Below are positions 15,971-23,956 of a stretch of DNA of 57,103 nucleotides, piece after piece. The notes below the pieces were generated by a model. That model was not told the DNA's origin, did no database searches, and worked only from the letters and a program-made list of their open reading frames with translations. Source of the stretch: Scatomorpha merdigallinarum (GTDB lineage Bacteria; Bacillota; Clostridia; Oscillospirales; Oscillospiraceae); NCBI GenBank assembly GCA_018710885.1, contig DVJA01000033.1:1-57103 (forward strand), read 5' to 3'. Both the position numbers and the translations under genes were made by a program. Positions within the stretch are counted from its first letter, which is position 1. Each line of letters opens with the position of its first letter.

Positions 15971-16484
15971 AGAAGCCGCGAAGGCCTTCTTTGAAAAGCT
16001 GGACAAACTGCCTTCGGGAGACCGCACCGCCATGAAGCGCGAGGCGGGTACCATGTTGGAGCAGGCCGGCGGGAGGGCCATGAGAGTGTTCTATCAGTGC
16101 CTGCCGTTTTCTGTGCCGCAGTGGCAGGAGGGGTGCTGGTTTGCGGCGGCCTGCCTGCATTGCATGTCGGCGCCGGACGTGGTTGGCAGGATAAGCATGG
16201 AGCAGGCACTGTACATGCTTGCGCACGATGACGCGACGTCGGAGAGCATAAAACGCCGCCTGGAGAGCCTGCTTGATCTGAAGTGGGACGGTTCCGGGTA
16301 TATGCTGACCAAGCTCACAAGGATTGTGAAGTTGATGTGTTCCAGGGGCTTGAACATAGACTGCGCACAGCTTTTACGGGACCTAATCTATTGGAACGCG
16401 GATAACCAGAGTGTGCAGCACAAATGGGCGAGAGCCATGTTTGCCAAATTGGATGACGATGCCGCCGGCAAGAAAGGGGAATAA
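15963..16484 (+). CDS. cas11: Cascade small subunit Cse2/CasB (Cas11)
   Basis: 173 residues, mostly predicted helical and rich in R/K. The length and position between cas8e and cas7e fit Cse2, which forms the belly of Cascade and stabilises the R-loop. The ATG overlaps the cas8e stop, with AGGAGG just upstream. No strong motif exists in this family, so the call depends on context. Confidence 0.88.
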   Translation: MGEEAAKAFFEKLDKLPSGDRTAMKREAGTMLEQAGGRAMRVFYQCLPFSVPQWQEGCWFAAACLHCMSAPDVVGRISMEQALYMLAHDDATSESIKRRLESLLDLKWDGSGYMLTKLTRIVKLMCSRGLNIDCAQLLRDLIYWNADNQSVQHKWARAMFAKLDDDAAGKKGE

Positions 16485-16486
16485 AG

Positions 16487-17629
16487 ATGCTATACGAGAT
16501 CCATATGCTTAAAAACTATCCACCTGTCAACCTGAACCGTGACGAATCCGGAGCGCCCAAATCCTGCAATTTTGCCGGAACCATGCGCGGCCGGGTCTCC
16601 AGCCAGTGCCTGAAGCGCAGCTGGCGCAGGTCCGAAATTCTGTTCTCTGCTGTAGGTGACAGTAACCTGGGCATCCGCACACGCCAGTTGCCCGAGTTGG
16701 TGACAAGAAAGCTCGCTGAAATGGGCGTGAGCGAGGAGTACATAGACATTCTCCTGCCCAAGCTCAGCGGCTTCGGCAACAAGGAGGGAAAAGAAAACAG
16801 CAAGGGCAGCTACACGGCCCAGGTGGTGTTCTACGCGCCGGAAGATATAGACGCGGTTGCGGCGGCTGTCAAGGCCAAGCTGGACGAGTGCTCTTCTGTG
16901 AAAGAGGTCAAGGCGCTCAAGGCGAAGGACCTGCAGAACGCCGTGAAGGGAGCGGAAAACCGACGGATCACGCTAGACATGGCGCTCTTTGGGCGCATGG
17001 TCACATCCGATGCGTTCCGCGACGTTGAGGCGTCTATGCAAGTTGCGCACGCCATATCCACAAACAAGCTGAACATGGAGTCTGACTACTTCACGGCCAT
17101 GGACGATTTGCTCTCGGGCGAGACCATGGATGAGTCCGGTTCGGGCATGATAGGCGATACAGAGTACAACTCCTCGTGTTACTACATATACGCATCCTTG
17201 GACACGGACATATTGCGCAAAAACCTGGAAGACACCGACGACAGCGGCGAGTTGATAAAAAAGGCGATACCCGCGCTGATACGCACTATGGCGCTGACCA
17301 ACCCCTCGGGCAAGCAGAACAGTTTCGCGGGCAACGTACTGCCCAGCGCGATATTGATTGAGTGCAAGAGCGAGAAAGTCCCGGTCAGCCTGGTGAACGC
17401 CTTCGCCAAGCCTGTGAAGCCGGAGCCGGAGAATGGCTATGACCTCGTGCGCGGCAGCATACAGCGTCTATGCGCGGAAGATGACAGTATACAGCGCAGC
17501 TTCGGACTGAAAGTGGAGCGGCGCCTCTGGTTCTGCCAGGACAGCTACGATGTTCGGCCAGAGTGTGAAGCGGAAGTGTGCGCCACCCTGCCCGAACTCA
17601 TTGACGCCGTGGCGGCAACTGTGGAGTGA
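16487..17629 (+). CDS. cas7e: Cascade backbone subunit Cas7e (CasC/Cse4)
   Basis: 380 residues. The start IHMLKNYPPVNLNRDESGAP and GTMRGRVSSQCLKRSWR are classic for Cse4, as are RRITLDMALFGRMV and NKLNMESDYFTAMDD further on. Six copies normally coat the crRNA in Cascade. It begins two bases after the cas11 stop. Confidence 0.95.
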   Translation: MLYEIHMLKNYPPVNLNRDESGAPKSCNFAGTMRGRVSSQCLKRSWRRSEILFSAVGDSNLGIRTRQLPELVTRKLAEMGVSEEYIDILLPKLSGFGNKEGKENSKGSYTAQVVFYAPEDIDAVAAAVKAKLDECSSVKEVKALKAKDLQNAVKGAENRRITLDMALFGRMVTSDAFRDVEASMQVAHAISTNKLNMESDYFTAMDDLLSGETMDESGSGMIGDTEYNSSCYYIYASLDTDILRKNLEDTDDSGELIKKAIPALIRTMALTNPSGKQNSFAGNVLPSAILIECKSEKVPVSLVNAFAKPVKPEPENGYDLVRGSIQRLCAEDDSIQRSFGLKVERRLWFCQDSYDVRPECEAEVCATLPELIDAVAATVE

Positions 17630-18315
17630 TGGCGATGGCTGAGAAGACCCCACTCATCGCGTTGAGGCTCGAAGGCGCCCTGCAATCCTGGGGAGATCAC
17701 TCGAAATGGGATGAGCGCGACAGCGGAAGCTTTCCGTCCAAGTCAGGAGTGGTGGGATTGATAGCCTGCGCAATGGGCCTGGAGCGCGGCAGCGAAGAGC
17801 TCTTGGCGCTTGCAGACGCCATTCATCTGGCTGTCCGCGCCGACCGCCCGGGTATGCGGGCGATGGATTTCCAGACAGTTAAAGGCAACCCGCTGCGCAC
17901 TGCGGAGGGACAGCGCAAACTGGACGCATCGACCGTTGTTTCAAACCGCTGGTATTTGGAGGACGCCTCGTTCCTTGTGCTGATAGATACTGATGAATTT
18001 TGGCGCGGGCGCATAGTGGATGCTCTCAAACAGCCAAAGTGGCCGGTGTATCTCGGACGCAAGAGCTGCGTGCCGTCGCGGCCCGTATTCGAGTGCGTGA
18101 CGGAAGAGTATTCCGGCCTGACCGAAGCATTGGAGCGGTTCCCGCTTTGCGAGCGCTGTGCGGACGGAGAATACGTGAATTATGAGAGCGAAGTCCCCGT
18201 GCACGGTGCGTCCAACTACACGAGAACGGATGCTCTGACCGGTGCGGGGAGGGACTTTTCCAAACGTGTGGTCTATACCGGCGCTTTGAGAAAGGAGGCA
18301 GTGACGTGTACCTGA
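17629..18315 (+). CDS. cas5e: Cascade subunit Cas5e (CasD)
   Basis: 228 residues. The N-terminal ALRLEGALQSWG and PSKSGVVGLIACAMG are the RAMP-family signatures of CasD, which caps the 5' handle of the crRNA. The ATG overlaps the cas7e stop as TGATG, a usual coupling; a GTG three bases earlier and an ATG six bases later are alternatives. Confidence 0.94.
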   Translation: MAMAEKTPLIALRLEGALQSWGDHSKWDERDSGSFPSKSGVVGLIACAMGLERGSEELLALADAIHLAVRADRPGMRAMDFQTVKGNPLRTAEGQRKLDASTVVSNRWYLEDASFLVLIDTDEFWRGRIVDALKQPKWPVYLGRKSCVPSRPVFECVTEEYSGLTEALERFPLCERCADGEYVNYESEVPVHGASNYTRTDALTGAGRDFSKRVVYTGALRKEAVTCT

Positions 18316-18920
18316 CGAAAATTAGAATGCCGCTCTCAAACCGTGCAGTGCAGCGGGCTCTCGGCGACTGCCAGCAGATGCACCGGCTGGTAACTGGGTT
18401 CTTTGGGACCTCACGAAAAGACTTAAACATCCTTTACAGACTGCGATACGAACGCGGGACGTGCTCGATATATATTTATTCCTCAGAAGCTGTAGACCGA
18501 GGCAGGGTGTCGCCCGGAATGGAGGTCGCGGGAGAGCGGGAAATGAGCGACTGGCTGAGCTCCATACGTGAAGGGCAGACATGGAATTTCGACCTTATGG
18601 CCTGGCCCAGCAAGAAGGTGGCCAGAGAGGGCGCGAATAATAGCCGGAGGCGCATGCTGCGGTCAACAGACGAACGCCTGCTCTGGCTGCAAAGAAAAGC
18701 CCAGCAAAACGGTTTCGACTTGTTGGGCGTGCGCGAACTTGAGTCGGCGCAGCAGACAGGATGGCATGACGCCGGGGTCGGCGGGCAGTTCCATGTGCAT
18801 GGCTACCACTATCAGGGAACGCTGCGCGTGACCGATGCAGAGAGAATACAAGCGGCAGTCTGTACCGGCATAGGCCCTGGCAAAGCCTACGGCCTCGGAA
18901 TGCTCCTTCTGACTCGCTGA
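18306..18920 (+). CDS. cas6e: crRNA-processing endonuclease Cas6e (CasE/Cse3)
   Basis: 204 residues with a GTG start that overlaps cas5e by ten bases, after AAAGGAGG. Residue H26 (QQMHRLV) is at the position of the known catalytic histidine. The C-terminal glycine-rich loop GIGPGKAYGLGMLLL is the RAMP signature. It would cut the repeat stem of the pre-crRNA made from the array that begins 87 bases downstream. Confidence 0.95.
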   Translation: MYLTKIRMPLSNRAVQRALGDCQQMHRLVTGFFGTSRKDLNILYRLRYERGTCSIYIYSSEAVDRGRVSPGMEVAGEREMSDWLSSIREGQTWNFDLMAWPSKKVAREGANNSRRRMLRSTDERLLWLQRKAQQNGFDLLGVRELESAQQTGWHDAGVGGQFHVHGYHYQGTLRVTDAERIQAAVCTGIGPGKAYGLGMLLLTR

Positions 18921-19006
18921 CACTGCCAGAACAAATACTGAACATATAAGCAGCAAAACAACCAACTTCCAGCGCCCGAACGTTGAAATCTCAACTTTGA
19001 CTTAGT
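18921..19006 (+). promoter_or_regulatory. Putative CRISPR leader
   Basis: This 86-base gap between cas6e and the first repeat is AT-richer than its surroundings and holds a small inverted repeat GTTGA/TCAAC. The last repeats of the array are the degenerate ones, which places the leader at this end. No clear separate promoter is visible, so the array may be read from the cas promoter. Confidence 0.6.
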
Positions 19007-19952
19007 GTAACCCCCACGCAAGTGGGGATGAACCTATCACGCACACTGCGCGGGCGACAGTGTATCCGTAACCCCCACGCAAGTGGGGATGAACCGGCAT
19101 CGCAGCGCAATGCGAGGCTGCGCGGCAGTGTAACCCCCACGCAAGTGGGGATGAACCGGAGGACGAAATGATGAATTATTCTAACGTCGGGTAACCCCCA
19201 CGCAAGTGGGGATGAACCGTACCGGAGCTGGTCCGGGCCGGTTCCCGGCCCGTAACCCCCACGCAAGTGGGGATGAACCGGCTTTTTTTGATGCAAAGGA
19301 GAGTGATTAAGCGTAACCCCCACGCAAGTGGGGATGAACCGGGGAGCCGCCGCGCGCCCGAGAATCCCTACGGGTAACCCCCACGCAAGTGGGGATGAAC
19401 CGGGTTATCTCGACAAGGCGCTGGCCGGTGAGAGGTAACCCCCACGCAAGTGGGGATGAACCGTCGTAGTTGAGCATCGCTTCCTCGTCGTTGAGGTAAC
19501 CCCCACATGAGTGGGGATGAACCGCTCTAATCAGCCGTATGACCATATACTCAACGGTAACCCCCACATGAGTGGGGATGAACCGTCTACATAGACGAGG
19601 TGGAAATATGAAACGGGGTAACCCCCACATGAGTGGGGATGAACCGCGGTTGTCAGCCCGCAGGGGACATACACGTTCGTAACCCCCACATGAGTGGGGA
19701 TGAACCGAACATCAAAACATCTTTTGCCGCTGCGCTTGCGTAACCCCCACATGAGTGGGGATGAACCGCTGTCAGGGGTATTATTGGCCTCTCGGACATG
19801 GTAACCCCCACGCAAGTGGGGATGAACCGCCGGATGTGTATACGTATGACATACCGTGGGAGTAACCCCCATGCAAGTGGGGATGAACCGGTTGCGGAAT
19901 CCTTCCGTCAGGAGCTTCTGAACGTAACCCCCACGCAAGTGGGGATGCACCT
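19007..19952 (+). CRISPR. Type I-E CRISPR array, 16 repeats and 15 spacers
   Basis: Repeats are 29 bases and spacers are 32 bases, except two of 33 (spacers 2 and 15). Repeat starts: 19007, 19068, 19130, 19191, 19252, 19313, 19374, 19435, 19496, 19557, 19618, 19679, 19740, 19801, 19862, 19924. Each repeat begins GTAACCCCCAC, ends GTGGGGATGAACCG and folds into a CCCCAC/GTGGGG stem with a four-base loop. Repeats 1-8, 14 and 16 have loop GCAA, repeats 9-13 have loop ATGA, and repeat 15 has one stem change (CAT). The first repeat ends in T, and the last ends CACCT. The orientation matches other I-E repeats, so transcription is on the plus strand. Confidence 0.98.
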
Positions 19953-19985
19953 TAGTTTAGGAGTTCGCAGTGGTTTTCAAAAATC

Positions 19986-20140
19986 TTATCCCCACATGTT
20001 TATGGGGTTGGGCCGGGGTGTGCAAATTATCTGAACCGCAGAGCTGAAACGCGCCCCCCACTCTCGTGCGGATGGACCGCAGTTTATGGCCGGAGGCGGC
20101 GTGGCCCTTATCTGAGTCCCACAGGTGTGGGGAAGCGCGC
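19986..20140 (+). repeat. Decayed (fossil) CRISPR repeats downstream of the array
   Basis: Three further stretches resemble the repeat but have many changes. The first (about 19986-20015) has TCCCCACATG then TATGGGG and ends GGGCCG; it lies 61 bases after the last repeat. The second is at 20051-20079 (CCCCCCACTC...GTGCGGATGGACCG). The third is at about 20112-20140 (GTCCCACAGGTGTGGGG). Decay increases with distance, as expected for old trailer-end units. Confidence 0.65.
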
Positions 20141-20187
20141 GGATTATTAATCAGATGTACTGGAAGCCATAAGAGAGGAGGCGCATT

Positions 20188-21123
20188 GTGCAGAACTTGC
20201 ATGAATTGCCCAGGCTCGAGGACAGTATCAGCTACATATATCTCGAGCACGCGGTGATCGAGCGCAGCGATTCAGCTATAATTGCAATTCAGGAGACGGG
20301 GAAAACGCCAATACCTATCGCCACAGTCACCTGCCTGCTGCTGGGTCCGGGGACAAAAATAACCCACGCCGCAATACGTGCGCTGTGCGACAATGGCTGC
20401 ATGGCAATTTGGTGCGGCGAAAACGCCACGCGGTTTTACGCCTCGGGTATAGGAGAGACGCGCAGCGCCAAGAACCTGTTGCGCCAGGCCCGCATGTGTA
20501 TGGATGAGAATAGCCACCTGAACGTTGCGAGACGAATGTACAGTATAAGGTTCCCGCATACGAACACGGAAGGTATGATGCTGCAGCAGCTCCGCGGCAT
20601 GGAGGGTATACGTGTCCGCAAGGCGTATGAAATGGCGAGCCGTGTTACGGGTATCAAATGGCATAAACGCACGTACAAGACAGAGAAATGGGACGAGGCA
20701 GACAAGATAAACAGGGCGCTGTCAGAGGCAAACGCCATGCTGTATGGGCTATGTCATGCAGCAATAGTTTCGCTGGGTTACTCTCCGGGACTGGGCTTTG
20801 TCCACACCGGTAAGCAGCTTTCTTTCGTATATGACATAGCGGATCTCTACAAAGTGGAGACCACCATCCCAGCCGCCTTTGCCGCCGTGAAGTCAGCGCC
20901 TAAGCCGACAGATGACCTGTCCAAAGCGGTCCGCATTAATTGCAGGAACTACTTTGCGAACACAAAGCTGCTGTCTCGTATCCCCAGGGACATAGCCTGG
21001 CTGCTACAGGACGCTGAAGTGGAGCACAGGGACAATGCCGTATCCACCGGCGCCCTGTGGGATGCGGACGAAGGCACCGTCGAGGGTGGAGTGAACTATG
21101 GTTTCGAGGTGCAGGACAGATGA
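20188..21123 (+). CDS. cas1: CRISPR integrase Cas1 (type I-E)
   Basis: 311 residues. Start LHELPRLEDSISYIYLEHA is typical of I-E Cas1. The metal-binding active site is visible as the glutamate in RGMEGIRVRKAY (about residue 140), the histidine in LGFVHTGKQLSFVYD (about 208) and the aspartate of YDIADLYK (about 220). Cas1 and Cas2 insert new spacers. The GTG start follows AGAGAGGAGG. It lies after the array rather than after cas6e, so it needs read-through of the array or a promoter that was not recognised. Confidence 0.95.
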   Translation: MQNLHELPRLEDSISYIYLEHAVIERSDSAIIAIQETGKTPIPIATVTCLLLGPGTKITHAAIRALCDNGCMAIWCGENATRFYASGIGETRSAKNLLRQARMCMDENSHLNVARRMYSIRFPHTNTEGMMLQQLRGMEGIRVRKAYEMASRVTGIKWHKRTYKTEKWDEADKINRALSEANAMLYGLCHAAIVSLGYSPGLGFVHTGKQLSFVYDIADLYKVETTIPAAFAAVKSAPKPTDDLSKAVRINCRNYFANTKLLSRIPRDIAWLLQDAEVEHRDNAVSTGALWDADEGTVEGGVNYGFEVQDR

Positions 21124-21401
21124 CAGTTATCGTTATGGACAACGCCCCGGAGAACATACGCGGTGAATTGACACGCTGGTTCCTGGAGCTGAAGCCGGGA
21201 GTGTTTGTGGGAAAGGTAAACGTGCGAATACGTGAGCTGCTGTGGGAGCGTATTTGCGTAGACGGTCCGGCTGACGGAGCTGTCATGGCATACTCGGCGC
21301 CAAACGAGCAGGGATTTGAGCTATGCCTGACCGGAATACCGAAAAGGAAGGTGGTGGATTTCGAGGGAATACAGCTCATTGCGGTGAGCGACAGCAAGTG
21401 A
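21120..21401 (+). CDS. cas2: CRISPR adaptation protein Cas2 (type I-E)
   Basis: 93 residues, MTVIVMDNAPENIRGELTRW at the start, then FVGKVNVRIRELLWERI, a clear Cas2e. It bridges two Cas1 dimers in the spacer-integration complex. The ATG overlaps the cas1 stop (ATGA). A longer in-frame reading begins inside cas1 but has no family support. The C-terminal tail is short. Confidence 0.94.
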   Translation: MTVIVMDNAPENIRGELTRWFLELKPGVFVGKVNVRIRELLWERICVDGPADGAVMAYSAPNEQGFELCLTGIPKRKVVDFEGIQLIAVSDSK

Positions 21402-21621
21402 AGAGCGGTAAACGCTTGCTGCGTGCTGTGCTTTCGCACATTTTGCCTGATGGTGTTCATAAATCTCCAATCGCTGGTGGAACTTTCAATTGAACGGTTA
21501 TGCCGTACGTAACTATACGGATTACAGTCAGTGACATACCGAGGCTATTTTCGTCGGTGAGCTGAGTAGCCCCAAAAGCGAGAGACAGATATGCTCGGTT
21601 CTGGCTGGGCGAAAAATAAGT

Positions 21622-21656
21622 GGCGAGAACGCTGTAGCGTTCTCGCCTTTGTTTTT
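21622..21656. terminator. Bidirectional terminator after cas2
   Basis: GGCGAGAACGC and GCGTTCTCGCC form a perfect 11-base stem with a TGTA loop, followed by TTTGTTTTT on the plus strand and TTATTTTT on the minus strand. It ends the cas locus and the sugar-acid operon that runs towards it. The gap 21402-21621 holds nothing else I recognise. Confidence 0.9.
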
Positions 21657-21664
21657 GCGTGTGC

Positions 21665-22306
21665 TTATTTGGATGCAATGCTCTCAATTATCTGACGCGC
21701 TTCAATGCAGAGCGATGTTATTTTGCCAAAATCGTGATTACAGATATCCTGCTTTGAGCAGATCCAACTGCCACCAACTGCAAAGACATAGGGGGATGCA
21801 ATAATCTCGGCCAAATTGTTGCGATTGATCCCGCCGGTCGGAACGAACTGGATTCCGGAAAACGGACCGGCCAGTGCCTTTATAGCAGCGAGGCCGCCGT
21901 AAATGTTGGCGGGGAAGAACTTGACGAGGCGAAGCCCGTGCTTTTGGGCTGCCATGATCTCGGTAGGCGTGACGCAGCCGGGGATAACCAATATATTTTC
22001 CGCACAGCACCAGCTGACGATCTCCTCGTCGTAGCCAGGCGAAACAATGAACCTGGCTCCATTGGAAACAGCCTGCTTAGCTTGCTCCAATGTAGTCACC
22101 GTTCCGGCGCCGACGGTCATTTCGGGGCACTCCGAGGCGACACGGCGTATGGACTCGGCCGCCGCTGCCGACCGGAAAGTTATCTCCATAACGCTCACGC
22201 CGCCGTAGAGCAGCGCGTTTGCGGCGGGTATAGCGTCGTTGGCGTTTTCCATGACTACAACCGGTATGATACCGGAATTTCGTATGTTCTCTAGGATACT
22301 GTTCAT
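21665..22306 (-). CDS. eda: KDPG/KHG-type class I aldolase (Eda family)
   Basis: 213 residues. VMEITFRS supplies the catalytic glutamate and LVKFFPANIYGG the Schiff-base lysine of 2-dehydro-3-deoxy-phosphogluconate aldolases; VGAGTV and GCVTPTE are also conserved. The enzyme would split a 2-keto-3-deoxy-6-phosphosugar acid into pyruvate and glyceraldehyde 3-phosphate. It is the last gene of a six-gene minus-strand operon. A second aldolase of the same family begins the operon, so the two may differ in sugar stereochemistry. Confidence 0.92.
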   Translation of the reverse strand: MNSILENIRNSGIIPVVVMENANDAIPAANALLYGGVSVMEITFRSAAAAESIRRVASECPEMTVGAGTVTTLEQAKQAVSNGARFIVSPGYDEEIVSWCCAENILVIPGCVTPTEIMAAQKHGLRLVKFFPANIYGGLAAIKALAGPFSGIQFVPTGGINRNNLAEIIASPYVFAVGGSWICSKQDICNHDFGKITSLCIEARQIIESIASK

Positions 22307-22330
22307 AGGTTAAACCTCCGTAGCCATCGC

Positions 22331-23131
22331 TTATTTGGCGGCAAAAACGGGGTCGTTTTTGGCCAGGTCATATCTGCGGCTCTCGTGAGAGTGTGCGCCC
22401 ATGATCCACATGTAAACGTTACGGGTGGCAGGAGATGCGACGGTGGGATGGTAGCCCACAGGGGCTTCAACCATAGTCCCGGAGTGGACAGTGTGAGTTA
22501 CGATATCCTCAACTTCGCCGGATTTCAAGTAGCTTATGTGGAAGCCAAACTTGGGCAGCGGCATGTCGAAATAGCAGTAGACTTCCTCCAGATCTGCCTC
22601 GTGCTGATGCGGAGGCCAGCTTGTCCACGCGCCCTCCATACTCCATGTGAGTCCGCAAATGAGCCGGGAGGCCTCGTCTTTGTCGGACAGGGTCATCATG
22701 ATTTCCCTCTGGCTGACCCCGCTGCCGTGGATTTGGTGAATATATCCGATGGGCTGCCCGATATCAAACGCGCGGAAAAACGACTTGCCGTAGCCCTCAT
22801 ATTTCGCACCGCCGATGTAAAAGATGCAGTCCTCCCGGGCCGTAATGTTCACCGACTCCGATCCGGCGATGTAGAACGAGTCGAGCCTGTTCATCTGTCC
22901 GGTCACGGCCTTGTTCCCTGACAGGGAGGCGGCACCGGAAATCAGCACCGCATTCATCTCCAACTCTCCAGCGGACAGGGAGTAGCTTTCACCTTCAGGC
23001 AGGTTCAGCCTGAACACATAAGTGTCGCGGCATTCACTCTTGCCGGGACTTATGACTGCGTGAAAACCCGGCTCCTCACTGGACTGGACAGCCCAGGCCG
23101 TCATCCTCTCCTTAGCAGTATTCCTATTCAT
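22331..23131 (-). CDS. IolB/KduI-family sugar-uronate isomerase
   Basis: 266 residues forming a double cupin. SWPPHQHEADLEEVYCYFDM holds metal-binding histidines and glutamate; APVGYHPTVASPATRNVY near the end matches 5-deoxy-glucuronate isomerase (IolB). KduI, the 5-keto-4-deoxyuronate isomerase, belongs to the same superfamily. Its neighbours are a KduD-like reductase, a DgoK-like kinase and KDPG aldolases rather than inositol genes, so a KduI-like role in uronate breakdown is more likely than IolB function. That is inference from context. Confidence 0.8.
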   Translation of the reverse strand: MNRNTAKERMTAWAVQSSEEPGFHAVISPGKSECRDTYVFRLNLPEGESYSLSAGELEMNAVLISGAASLSGNKAVTGQMNRLDSFYIAGSESVNITAREDCIFYIGGAKYEGYGKSFFRAFDIGQPIGYIHQIHGSGVSQREIMMTLSDKDEASRLICGLTWSMEGAWTSWPPHQHEADLEEVYCYFDMPLPKFGFHISYLKSGEVEDIVTHTVHSGTMVEAPVGYHPTVASPATRNVYMWIMGAHSHESRRYDLAKNDPVFAAK

Positions 23132-23151
23132 GTGTTTCCCTCTTTTGCAAA

Positions 23152-23916
23152 TCAGTTTACAAGGTAGCCGCCGTCGCAGGGGATGACGGCCCCGTTTATA
23201 TAGTCCGAAGCGTGGCTGGACAGGAAAATGATGAGCCCCTTTATGTCGTCTGGAGTTCCCCAGCGCCTGGCGGGAATGCGTGCCGTGATTTCACGGTTGC
23301 GGGGATTGTTGGGATCGGTAAGAGCTGTGTTCATGTCCGTGGCCATGTAGCCAGGAGCTATGCAGTTTACGTTTATGCCCTTGCTCGCCACTTCATTGCA
23401 CAGAGCCTTGCTGAACTGTGCGACCCCGCCCTTGGAAGCGGCGTATGCGGGAACGGTGAAACCTCCGAAAAAGGCCAGCATAGACGAGAAGTTGATGATT
23501 TTGCCGTACGGCTGTTCTTTCTTTTCAAACTCCAATATGGCCAGCTGGCTGAGGGCAAATGGGGCCGTGAGGTTGATATCAATAACGGCCTCCCAGTCCT
23601 CTATCGGGAACTCCTCGCACGGATACCTGCGCTGTATTCCGGCAGCGTTCACGAGTATGTCAAGGCCGCCGAGCAGGGATACAGCTTTGTGAAAGCCCTC
23701 AGTGCGTTCGTTGGCATCGCCTACATTGACTTTGAGACCGTGGCAGTCATAGCCCATTTCCCGGAATGAGCCTGCCACTTTGTAAACGCCGTCGTTGGTG
23801 CCAAATATGACAACCGAGGCGCCGGCTTCTAAGAGCGCCTGCGCTGCACCGTGGCCCAAGCCGCGTGTGCCTCCGGTCACTATCGCCCTCTGTCCACTGA
23901 TATTGAAAAGGTCCAT
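23152..23916 (-). CDS. Short-chain dehydrogenase, KduD-like
   Basis: 254 residues. The NAD-binding TGGTRGLGHG, NAAG and the catalytic S-Y-K (NFSS, then PAYAASKGG) are all present. The closest family by pattern is 2-dehydro-3-deoxy-D-gluconate 5-dehydrogenase (KduD) or gluconate 5-dehydrogenase. It would reduce a diketo-deoxy acid to 2-keto-3-deoxygluconate. The start at 23916 has GGAGGCGAAGT upstream; the longer frame to 23949 has no support. The upstream gene is a dehydrogenase, the downstream gene the IolB/KduI-like isomerase. Confidence 0.88.
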   Translation of the reverse strand: MDLFNISGQRAIVTGGTRGLGHGAAQALLEAGASVVIFGTNDGVYKVAGSFREMGYDCHGLKVNVGDANERTEGFHKAVSLLGGLDILVNAAGIQRRYPCEEFPIEDWEAVIDINLTAPFALSQLAILEFEKKEQPYGKIINFSSMLAFFGGFTVPAYAASKGGVAQFSKALCNEVASKGINVNCIAPGYMATDMNTALTDPNNPRNREITARIPARRWGTPDDIKGLIIFLSSHASDYINGAVIPCDGGYLVN

Positions 23917-23956
23917 ACTTCGCCTCCATAAAACTGTATGTAAATGCAAAACTGTG

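Noticed and set aside
18991..19950. Minus-strand frames through the CRISPR array with repeated HPHLRGGY-like peptides
   Set aside because: They are translations of the CRISPR repeats, not genes.
22331..23131. Firm IolB (inositol pathway) assignment
   Set aside because: The sequence pattern fits IolB, but the neighbours belong to uronate breakdown, so only the family is called.
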